Of a DNA stretch of 64,000 nucleotides, positions 1-11,500 are shown in pieces. Position numbers and translations under genes: made by a program. Location of the stretch: contig CM049319.1 in the NCBI GenBank assembly GCA_026874595.1, forward strand, positions 51,908,917 to 51,972,916, given 5' to 3'. Position 1 is the first letter of the stretch, and each line of letters starts with the position of its first letter. Source of the stretch: Sipunculus nudus (lineage: Eukaryota > Annelida > Sipuncula > Golfingiida > Sipunculidae). The notes under the pieces were generated by a model, which was not told the origin of the DNA, did not search any database, and saw only the letters and a list, made by a program, of their open reading frames with translations.

Positions 1-542
1 ACCTCTCCTCCCACCCAACCCAAAAAATGTAATGCAAAAATTGTTCTTGTTTGAAATGGGTCATTCCATGCCAAATCAACCAGGGCTCCCCGCATCATCA
101 TCTCGGATTTCCTTCAATTTTTTTACTTTAATACTTTGATATGTATAATGAACTTGTGTAATGTTTGTTTTGTAATTTTGTGTAAACTCTCATGTTTTTG
201 GCCCCTTAAAGGGAAGAGGGTTATAAATGGCTAAGCGTCATATATTATTTCCCCCTGATTTGAGGAGCTAATAACTTCATAAATAATGATGCTAGAACTC
301 TGTAATATGACAGAAACACAGTAGTTGTAGATTAGATATAATAAGTTAAGAGGATTCAGATTTTATGGCCCTGTTAAAATGCCAAAAAAATCAAAACGCA
401 ACATTTTTTTTTAATATTCAAAAGCCTATACAGCCAAATTTTTTCATGCTATGATCTTTAAACTTGCTCAATACATTATATGGGATATATATATGATAAA
501 AGTGAAATAAATTGACAGATTTACCTCATATTTCTTTCACAG
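1..542. other. Non-coding left edge
   Basis: AT-rich sequence with no reading frame or splice pattern that I can support. It ends at a pyrimidine-rich stretch and an AG (541-542) that could be a 3' splice site for the weak exon candidate that follows. Confidence 0.5.
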
Positions 543-822
543 GAAAGGCCAAGATGACAAAGAAAATTTAAATGGACCAATGTTTGGAGCCATGAAATCT
601 AATGTAGGACACCTTGTACAGACTTGGAATTTTTTTGGTATTTTAGAACTTCCCCTAAACTGCAAGTGTTCAAAATTTCAGCAATGCAAAATGTCTCCTT
701 TATGTGTTATCATTTTTTTTGAAAAAGCACTGTTTTTCACTGCCAGGGATGGACAAATAATAACTTCTTGGCAGTTATTCAAGGTGTTCACACATTCCAG
801 CATTTCTCTTTTGTACTTGTGA
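543..822 (+). CDS. Possible terminal exon of an unknown upstream gene
   Basis: After a plausible 3' splice site (TTTCTTTCACAG, ending 542) one frame stays open to a stop at 820-822 and begins KGQDDKENLNGPMF, which is hydrophilic and protein-like. The later part is rich in F, L and C and looks like translated UTR. The true exon may instead end at a possible donor near 604. An AATAAA-type signal lies near 885. I do not recognise the product, and the frame could be chance. Confidence 0.2.
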
Positions 823-874
823 ACACAGTAAAAACATGTATCAAAGCATAAATGAACACAATTCAGTTAGTCAT

Positions 875-1096
875 TTAATTCAAATAAATAACAGGGTACA
901 AAAAAAAATTTTGCAAGGACGTTTCGAGGACAAATTCTAGTTTCTCTCTCATTTTATCAAGTACCTTTGTAGGTGAATGCTCATTCATAATTTCAGAATG
1001 ATAATCCAATCCCAGTACTGCTAGCTGAATGTTACCATTGTCAATACAACTGAGCAGTTGAGCAGCCATATTTACCACACAATTATTTGCATGCAA
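875..1096 (-). CDS. Possible exon on the minus strand, product unknown
   Basis: A 73-codon minus-strand frame with balanced, amphipathic composition (segments such as NMAAQLLSCIDNGN and KVLDKMREKLEFVLE) that looks more like protein than its neighbours. A possible acceptor lies just upstream on the minus strand (TATCTAG), and a stop followed by an ATTAAA-like signal lies downstream. No partner exon was found between here and the kinase gene at 1912. It may be a lone exon fragment, a retrocopy remnant or chance. Confidence 0.2.
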   Translation of the reverse strand: MHANNCVVNMAAQLLSCIDNGNIQLAVLGLDYHSEIMNEHSPTKVLDKMREKLEFVLETSLQNFFLYPVIYLN

Positions 1097-1911
1097 TAAC
1101 TAGATATTAAACTGCTGTAGAAAAAAAGTTCAGCTGACTGCAATGACTCATCTGTCCAGATGATGATACTGTGATGACACAGAATATCAACCATTTTGAT
1201 TTCAAATCATTTTATTGGTTAAAAAAAATGAAAATTTATGTTAAAAAAGTATTCTTCAGTAATGGTGTAGGGTTGATACTTTCATTGGTTTGCATGGTGT
1301 CACAAGTAAACTCACAACCATTCAAGCAGAAATTTTTAATGAAATAAAATATGAGATCTAAATAGAAAATCTGTATCCTTTGAAAGTGTTGCTTAGTCAA
1401 TAGTTTCATGGGTTTACATGGTGTCATATTAGAAATTTATAAAATAAACAAAAATAAAGCTTAAATAATTGAACGTAGGACTCTGTAAAACACACAATAT
1501 GCTCTAGTTAGCACACTGAGATGCCATCATGGAGTAAAATATTGAGTTCTCTGTTCAGTTGTTAACACAATTAGGGTGTAAAATGTCAATCTTCTATCAA
1601 TAAATCTAAACAATCAATGATTTCAGTTCAATGAGATCAGCCCTGATGCAAACATTTGTACATTTTTTTCCTGTCTCAACAAAATATGAAATAAAGTGAT
1701 TGGTTTTGTTTGTCCATCTCTCTGTCTGTTTAAATATTTAATAATTATGAATAAACTTTTCCTGCTGTAACACTGATGCCATAAATTTCATATCCTGTGT
1801 CTGTATAGAGAGGTGTTGTAACTCTCACAACAGTTTCATGCACTACATCCACTAGATTATAATAGATAAGGCATAATGCAATATTTCTTAAGAATTAACT
1901 TTTCATTTCAG

Positions 1912-1970
1912 ATGAAGAAGCTTTATAGAACCATACTTAATATGTGTGCACCGCCTTAATCACCGGCAAA
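1912..1970 (+). other. 5' leader of the NEK gene with a 15-codon uORF
   Basis: A good 3' splice site (TTTTCATTTCAG, ending 1911) suggests that the first coding exon has a spliced leader starting at 1912. The first three bases of the leader are ATG, opening a short reading frame (1912-1959, peptide MKKLYRTILNMCAPP) in a different frame from the kinase. It stops 11 bases before the kinase ATG at 1971. Any 5' exon further upstream was not identified. Confidence 0.5.
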
Positions 1971-2554
1971 ATGAAGGACAAAGATGGTCGAGCACGACTT
2001 AGCAAAACGCATGAAACACCAAAGTCAGCAAAATCCTTTGATGGCTCAAAGTTGAATAAGACATCAGAACAGCTGAAAAAGCACAAATCCTCAGATGCCC
2101 CCAAATCGGCAAAGGAAATGGGGAGTAAAAGGTCATTAGGTGCAGAAGGTGGGGTCAAGGGGGAAAGATCAAAGCACTCTAAATCATTAGACACTCCAAG
2201 AGACAAACATAAAAAGTCAGAGACACCAAGGGAGAAAACCCTGAAACACTCAGACAACAAGGAATCCGCACATAAAACACAGAATGCTGCAAAGGACAGT
2301 CGAGGAAAAGTGCCAGACTCTCCAAAAGACAAACCTCGAGAGGAAAATCCGGCAGTTAAATCCCCTGAAACTAAACATAAAGATAAAAATGATGATAGGA
2401 AGAAGCCGGCAGAGGACTCACCGCGGCCTGCGACAAATAACGAGGAAGGTGATGATAATAACAATGACAGACCAGGTCAGTACAGCATCGTGTGTCAGAT
2501 CGGTAAAGGTGCTTGTGGGGATGTCTTCCTGGTGCGAAATAAGGAGAGTAAAAA
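1971..2554 (+). CDS. NEK exon 1: basic low-complexity N-terminus and start of kinase domain
   Basis: Residues 1-194. The first 168 residues are rich in K, S, D, E and P, with repeated short motifs (ETPKSAKS, DAPKSAKE, SLDTPRDK, SETPREK, DSPKDK). These are repeated S/T-P sites that could be phosphorylated by proline-directed kinases (inference). Known NEKs usually start with the kinase domain almost at residue 1, so this long N-terminal extension is unusual. The domain begins at Y171, and the glycine-rich loop GKGACGDV is at 178-185. ATG 1971 is the first ATG in this frame after the splice acceptor; the open frame runs a little further upstream only through a GTG. Confidence 0.85.
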
Positions 2555-5500
2555 GTAAGTCTTCTTTTATATTTTAATGCAGGGCTGGCTGCTGCGAGAA
2601 CTATTGATATTTATTAATGGCCCAGATCTATTGGTCATATCGTGATTTTTAGCGAAACTGTGAGCTTATGCGGCGTCATCTGTCGGCCATTGTCTGTACT
2701 CTGTCGTAACCCACACTATGTCCAAAATGGCAGGAGCTAGCATCACTTAATTTTATGCAAAAATTAGTCATCTAAAAACCTCTATCAGATGTTCTTATTT
2801 TTTTTTGCTGACTGCATTTTTCTTGGATTTTATAGGGAAAAGCCAAAAAAAACTTTAAAAATCTTCTCCTCCAGTATTGTTCCGCAAAATTATCCAATAT
2901 TTCACAGAAATGATTCCTGGAACAATCTTTTTCAAGTTTGTCATATGGTTCAAATTCAGTGATTTTTTGCCGAGTTACAGAAATCTGAACTTAGTCATCT
3001 GTCTAAAAAAGCTTACTAAAATTACAATCTCAGAAACAGCTGGAGCTATCATCACCAAATTTCATGCAAATGTTGGTCACATGAGTCATATTTGAAACTG
3101 AGGTATCCGTGGTGCCACCTGCATCAACCATTACTGTACAGGGTCATCAATCATCTGTAAGTTAACCCATACTATCTTGAAAAATGGCAGGTGCTAGCAT
3201 CACCAAATTTTATGCAAAAAAATTATTCATCTAGAAAATTCTATCAGATTTTACTTATTATTTGGCTAACTGAATTATCTTAGATTTTATAGGGAAAAAA
3301 CAAAAAAAAAACTTTAAAAATCATCTTCTCCTTTTGCATCAGAAATTTCAGGAAATTTATTAAGAAGGTACCTCCAGTGCAAGATTGTCTGTATTTACCC
3401 TTATTTTCCAGAAATGATGCACCTTTAATGAGTATAGCATGTCTGTGTGATCTTTATTTTGCCTGCATTATTAACTGCAACTTAAAAAAAAAATTTAAAA
3501 AAAGCTTTTCCAAAAGTCTCTGTGTATTTTTGTGATATTGCCGTCATATATCAGATGATACAGATGATAAAAAATTCAGACCAATTATAAAATTACTATG
3601 GTTTTAAGGAAACTTTATACTTTTTAAAGGTACTTAAACATACTAATAATATACATTTTTCACACCATAAGTTCATTTCGACTGATTACAAGAGTTTCCT
3701 TTGGAAACAATCCCAGCACACAGACCTACTATCAATCTCTAATTCACCTGTTGTTATTGTTCTTTGTGTGAGTAAACACAGTCCATGTGTATCTGTTTAT
3801 ACCCTTACACTACTTCATGACCTTAAACTACTTCATGTCAAGAAGGCTGCTCTTATTCATGCGGGACAAATCCCAAATAAGAGAAGTAACAGAAAGATCA
3901 CAGGCACCCAGAGGAATCACCTTTTGGAAGCTTGAAAAATATTGATTTGTGACATCGGGCAGTTCTCCCAATAGGTGGCATGTGTGCTATGTTTATATTT
4001 TGCACCAGTGATTGCGCCCGATTTTTTCCAAGTTGTGTACAGGCGAAATGAAATGGTTTAAGAACAATATATTGTCAGATACCATTATATTTTAGGGTGA
4101 AAACACTATATTTCATGCACATTTAACATACCTTGTAAGTTAATAGGTCCCTTTAATTAAATGATTATAATATCTTTTTAGACTTTATGCTTTGAAGAAG
4201 ATACAGTTAGATGAAAGCAGAAAAACAAGAACCAGAGAGGCTGTGGAGCGAGAGGCAAGGTTAGGTGCATTACAAGTCATTAATGATGGTTTCATAGGTA
4301 AATTTATATCTTCAGCATCAGCATAATGATGATAAAGATAATTTAATGGAACTATTTCTGAACAAATCCTGAGCAACCTAGTGTTCTTTTACCAAAAAAT
4401 AGTGCAAAAACAGTAAGAAAACAGCAGGCTTTCTGTAAACACCATGCAGGATGAACCAGTATACCGGTATGTTTGAATTGATGCATACTGGAGAAACTTT
4501 AAGCAATCAGCATTATGTCTCCATGCATTTCCTTAATGAAAAAAAAATGTCCAATATGGGGACTCAAACCCTGCATGGAAGATGGTGTTCAAAGAAACAT
4601 TCTCAAGATGGTTACATGAAATATTGGACATTAACCAAATATTGTTTCTGTGTTACTAGTTTGTCTGCACATATGTAAGAAGGTACCATGTATCCAAATC
4701 TATAACTTTAATGCATCATATAAAAAATAGGTCCTCCTCAAAATTAACACAGGTCCAGGAAAACAAATGATAAATTGTAGTTCACTCTTCACTCCCTAGA
4801 TGGAGTAGAGTTAGGGTCTGCAGTGTCTGACCTGTCTTGGGTAAACAATGGTTGATTAATATCCCTTTACTTTTAATACCATATGGTTTCCTTGGTAACT
4901 GTTTGCTGGTTGTGTTTCAGGATTCTCTCAGGGCTGAAGCATCCACACATTGTGACTTACCTGGAATCATTCTTTGATGAGAAACAGGAACACCTTTGTA
5001 TTATACAGGTATTAATTTACCACAAGGTATTACACAAATCACAGGTATTACATACAACATCAGGTATTACAAATAACAGTATTACATACAAAAGTTGTTA
5101 CCTGAAATAATAGTTCCAAAATTAACTATTAGTTATTGTTTGACACATTTGGTATCAATTAAACCACAAGATGTTATGGAATAACATTTAAAATGAACCA
5201 TTAATTAGTGATTGGCTGATGATTGATTATAAATGATGATAAGTCAGGTTGATGCAAAACAATCCAATGATAAATCTTCCAGTGCCATAATTCACTGCAA
5301 ATGTTTGCACTTAAGTTAGACTATTTGATGAGGAAATATGTGCCTTCATATACATTATACAAGCAAACTAGAAAAAAAAATCCTAAGTTACTATGTAGAC
5401 TTGTGTAGGTTATAGATTCATGACATTATTAGCTTGCATGTAGGCATCCATATCTATTGAGATGATGCACTAGTCTATATATGGTCCGAAAGTTCATACA

Positions 5501-8500
5501 TCTCAGGCCAAAAAAAAGGTTTGGTTCTTAGGTACTTTATTTCAGAAATCAGTGTGGACCATTTTTTATGTTTTACCTTTTTTTGCATGTGTTGATAAAA
5601 ATGTCATATGATTAGGGAAACGAATGATAATAAAAGATTTTTTTTTTTCATGAACAGGTAAAAGCGGCTCTACATTACAAAGGAAATCTGACCAAAATTG
5701 TATTATTTTATCTTCTTGAAGGATGAAAATCAAAATAAAAAATTGTTTATGCAGGGGGTTAAAATTGACATGGGCATTTATTTTTTTTGGCCTAAACAGC
5801 TGATTATATCCAGTTATTGGTTGGTAGAGGTCAACTCTATATTTTTACTTATTACATTTTATTTACATGATGGCTCATTTAATTACATTAAGTATCAATG
5901 AAACATCATTTCAATGATGCATACTCTACAAAAATTATTGTATATTATATCAAGTCTCACATTATATCAACTATTGGATATAATATCTAAGATGGTTTTA
6001 TAGTCTCATTTAATCATGTATATTGTATATAATGGACATTAACCTGTGCCTTGCATTGTGACCAGTGATATAATATATATTAGGCAAAAGAAATAAGAAA
6101 GGTATGGTTCTCAGGCACCGCCTGCATCAATTTTAAACATCCCCCCCCCCCCCCGCATCAAACAATTTTATTTTGTTTTTCATCTTTCAAGAAGATAAAA
6201 TAATACAATTTTTATATGATTTCCTTTGTTATTTGGTGCTTTTACCTGTTTAGCTAAAACACCCTGTTATTTTCATGCTTTTCCATGGTTATATGACATT
6301 TTTATTGAAACATACAAAAAAAGGTGAAAGATAAAATGCTGCCCTCCTGCAGTGATTTCTGAAAGAAAGTGCCTGAGAACCATACCTTTTTATTTTTTTG
6401 GCCTTATAAATATTTGTATATTTACAGGACTACTGTGATGGTGGAACTCTTGATGACAAGATTCGAGAAGCAGCAGCAGTAAGTATAAGATGCAGAACAT
6501 CCTGCAAGGGTGCTCACATATCAACATCCTAGGTTAGTGTTGTTAAAATGCATTAAAAGATGGAGGCAGTTAAATCTACAAAAAATAAGTTTAAAAGGCT
6601 CAGTCCCCACCATTACTCACAGGCACAATAAAAAAAATCTCAATGGACCCTAAGAATTTCGGCCTATGGCTTCAAAAAGGGCATTTGTGTTGGATAAATC
6701 TTTGTCCAAAGTTGTATAGAAAACCAAAATTCCTGGACTAACTATATTCTGAGATATGCAAGCATCTGCCATGTGGGGGTTCCTTATCGTAAGATGCTCC
6801 CCAGACTGTTTGCATTCACTTATTTAGCCCATATTCCCAGATAGATTCATGCATAAGTGACTGTACATTTGTGAAAATTCCTTGATGATGTTCCTGAATC
6901 AGGATCATGTGCCAGATCCACACAAAAATTCTAATCAATCTTTCACTGGCCTATTCCCTAAATGCCCTGAAAATTTCATGAGTTTTGTTGTGAAAAACAC
7001 ACAAATGGGGATGAAAACATACCCTCCTGGTGTGGCAAATTGAAACATTTTTATTCATTTCACTACAGAGCAGGAGGTCCTATTTCAAATCCTGCGAGTG
7101 CCTTTAATGAAAAATGGTGAAGTCATTTCAGAACATCCAAGATTTGTGTTTATTTCTTAATGATGGTTTTTTGCTTCTAAATTACACTTATCTCTCTGAA
7201 TACAAAAACCTGTAAAACCTGAAGACTTAATAATAACATATCATTCAGCTACCCCTAAAACTAACAAGAAGTACCCAATTTTTTATGATGAAATAATTTT
7301 TTTCACACATTTGTCACTTAAGTTGTGACTCAAAGTTTGAACTCTGTCATATCCTTTTTGAATACAGCCAGCAATTAAAGAATTTTCCTTTTTGTTTCTT
7401 GCAGCAAAACACATACTTCCAAGAAAAACAGATTATTCATGTAAGTACTTGATTGTCTATATTTTTTGCCTCCATGTGAAATTCTTATGCCTATTTTCAT
7501 TGTAAATAATATTGCTTGGTTAATATTATTTGTAGTTATACATCTAATTTGATTTCCTGATTTGTCAAATGGTTTTACACAAGCTGATTTAACTTTGTAA
7601 TAATTTAAATAGATTTGTCTTGTCTTATAGTTTTACACAAGATAGAGTTGAACTCTGACAAATAAGGCACTCTAACACTTAAAAGTATCATGTAATTTAC
7701 AATGTTTAATTATAATTTAATATTACTATCTAAGATTTATAAGTCTCACTTCATCTTCATAACTATTTGAAAGGTATGTCCCATTAAAATTACTTTATAA
7801 GGTATAATTGGCTTTATATAACACACAAACAGATATATATATGTATATAAATACATATATATACATAATTCCTAGATTTTTATGTCAAAGGGGGGGGGAT
7901 GTCCCCTGCAACCCTCCCCCCCCCAACCTGATAAATATATTAATTCTTTTATATATATACTTTCTCTTCATATAGTGGTTTCTGCAGACAGCAATGGCAG
8001 TGAGGTACATGCATTCCAAACGCGTTCTCCACAGGTAGGTTATGAAGTGATGTATATAAATGCATGTGATAAGGTGTAAAATAGAGCAAACCTACTCATA
8101 CCCATGTTTGAATAAGGATAGTGTTAAATTCTATTTGTGTGTGTTAACATGCATAATTGCTCCACTTCCGATTGTTGGAACCATCTTTGAGTCAAAAGTC
8201 TATTATCAGCCTTTTTGATATGTTTTGAGTAATACTTTCTTTAAATTGCTAAAATTTCATTATATTTAATGCTGCAACCTTAACATATGAAGCGTGCTAT
8301 ATATATACTATTGACAGGCCTCTTCTGTATTAAATTTGTATTGATCTGAGGGAATTTCGGCTCAGAGCTTGTATTATTATAACAACCATGAATGTTATCA
8401 ACACAAACTACCATGTACAGTCATTTAACTGAGGCAATTTTACAAAGTGATTGAGTGAAACACTACAAAAGCATGTGTGCTGGCTTCTTTACACATTCAG

Positions 8501-11500
8501 GTTCCTTTTTTGCTGTCTGTTTCATTCCCAGGCGCTGGGTCACAGAACATAGTAATGTCACATGAGCTGTGATGCTTGTCTATTTCATTTTGGGTTGTGA
8601 GTCACTGACCAAAGTTAAATCACACAAATGTCGATTTCATTTTGGGTGTTTGCATTGCTGAGTACACTAAGCCCCTGGCTGACATGAACCCATTGTCTTA
8701 AATCAAATGTGTAAGCCATTGCGCCCATAGGCATTGATATGAATCTTGAATGACTTGTCATATCCCCTATGCTGGATATTATGTATCTAGATGATAAAAT
8801 GAGTGGTCAGTTATTAAAAGCAGATAATGTTTATGTCATTGTAGCCCTAAAACACATTTAGAAATGACCTGTAGTCTAATGAAATAATTTTTTTATTTTG
8901 TTATTTACATATGAACAGGCTCCATATTCTTAAAGCAGTAACTATCATCATAAGCTATAATACAACCTGAATAAAAAGAAAAATACCTTACTTTGTCTAT
9001 TTATTTTTCAGAGATCTGAAGACTTCCAATGTATTCCTCAACAAAAGCTGTAGCCAGTGTAAGCTAGGTAAGATTTACGTGGCAGTAAGGCTTAAAAAAT
9101 TCATATTCATAGTGGAAGAAAAAGGTAATTGCTGAGTCACCTGGCACTGAGAGGAATGCAGGAAGTATTATAAACAGTCCATTTCTGTTTTTGTTTCTTA
9201 TCTTGACTACATATTTTGTACCATATTCAGTGGAATGGCTTCAGTGTTATTCTTGCTTTAATTATAAATTGTTTAGGTAACTAGTATGCAGATAAAATTT
9301 AAACTTCATATCTTCTTAAAAAACCTTCAGTGGTTGTGTAATCTTAAACTGAAGTGGTTGAAAATGTCAATAAATTTAATATTATAAAACAAAAACAAAA
9401 CTTGAAAATATTGTGAAATTAGATTTACGGAGTTTGAAAAATCATGCATTTCCTCAACAGACTTAAAACTTTTTATTTTTTTTTTTTTTAGTGCTAGATT
9501 GGAAATATTAGCTTTAATCCCCAGAATAAAATGTAAGTGGACAGGAGTATGATAGGGCAATGATTAAGGACTCAGGGCTCAGGGTTGTGGGTTTGCATCC
9601 AATTCTGACCACAGTGTCTGCACTAAGACTCCTAGCCAAAGAATGGGTACTCATCATGGGTGGTAGGCAAATGTTTAACAAATATCCTTATATCTCATAG
9701 TATAGCTGCTTGGGTTGTATGCTCCCCAGGGGGCTAAGAAAAGCAACAAAAATGAAAAATCCTTGAAAGACCAGGAAGGCAAAGTATAAAATTGGATAAG
9801 ACTGACATCATCAGTAAAACATCATTTTTACCTTTACTTTTTTAAAACATGATAAGATGATTTTACATAATTATGGCTTTACAGGTGACTTTGGTATAGC
9901 TAAGTCCATGAATCACACAATTGACGTGGCCAGTACGTGTGTGGGCACACCATGTTATCTCAGCCCCGAAATGTGTCAGGACATTCCATACAGCTCAAAG
10001 GCTGATGTCTGGGTAAGGTACTTCCATGGTTTCATATAACACTGTACAGTTAGGGACACCAGACCCTGACCTTTGCTGCCATCTGGGGAGTGAAGAGTGA
10101 ATTACAGTGTAATGATTTTTAAAAATATTGAGAATCTTAATATGCCAAAAAACAAAGACTGAAGAAAAATTGAAGTGTGGAGAAAATAAGTATGTTCAGG
10201 AATTAAAAAAAAACGGGAAGTGTACAGGAAAAGGAGAATATGAATAGAGGGGAAATATGTGTTTATAAATTTAAAAAACTGGAAAAGAAAACAAATGCAC
10301 AAGCAGAATAGAGTTAATATTGAAATCCTTAAAATGATAGCTGTACTGATTAAATGTTAAACATATTTATGTTCTAACTGATATATTTATCAGTTATTCA
10401 TGATTGTTCTTTGATTGACAGGCCCTTGGATGCCTGCTTTATGAGATGATTGCCCTGAAGCCAGCCTTTGATGCAAATAATTTGGTGTCACTCTTCTATA
10501 AGATAGTCAAGGAAGACTTTGCAGTGAGTAACTCTATTTTATATTCCCGTTTCACACAGCAAATGCAAACTGGTTTCAAACCTTTTTGAATGCAAATTGA
10601 GTGTTATCATGGAAATCCAAAGCCTTTCCAAACTCTTTTGGCCAAAACATTTGTATCAAGTTCAGGAAGTGGTTTCAAACCAATTTGGATGTGATTAGTT
10701 TTATCCGCTTCGCTAAAGTCTTGTGAATGCTCATTTCACATTAAAAATGGTTTAGACCTAATTTTCAAGCAACAACTAGGTCACAGCACAAGCACAAATG
10801 CTGGCATTAGCATGTTGTTACATTGCTTCACACATACACCTCATGTGGAGCAATGTAATGCCTGTGTGAACATACATCAAGGATTCAAACCAATTTGGTC
10901 AAACCAATTTGCTAAAAATGGTTTTGAAAATATTTGTGTGTGACAGAGTTAATAGCCTGTCCAGGGGCCCCTTTTATGCATGTTTTCTTATTTTTTCTCA
11001 ATGATTGTTTAGGAATATTCTTTACAAATAACCTTTGACCTAACACATATGAGCAGATGTTCCACCTTTGTTGTGTAAAATAATAATATATCTGGGTAAA
11101 AGTATATACTTTGTGACCCTGTTGCATTGTAAATGTTGATGGAAGAAGGGTGGCATCTTTCCGGTACAGCTGGTCAATTTGTTCCTGCAAGGGAGAATTT
11201 CAGTGTCTGTGGTTCCGAGGGATATTTATAAGACATAAGTGATGTCACAAAGGTCAGTGGCTTGTGACTTTGCATTGTCTGATGTCACCAGCTGGACTGG
11301 TTTGCTTAATTCTCAGATCACTGGTAAAGAACATGTCACAAACATTGTTGATTGCTCTATTTTGGATTATTTGTCTCAAACAAATTCAGTTCAAGGTTAG
11401 ACATTATTTTTCAATCAGGCAGTTGGCAGAATAGCTCCTTCAAACTTTAGGCCAGAAATATTAATACTGTCTCACATGAATTAAAAAAATTATCTTGGAA

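Noticed and set aside
1937-2464. 175-codon minus-strand frame rich in S, L and F
   Set aside because: Antisense shadow of NEK exon 1; its composition mirrors the lysine/serine-rich coding strand.
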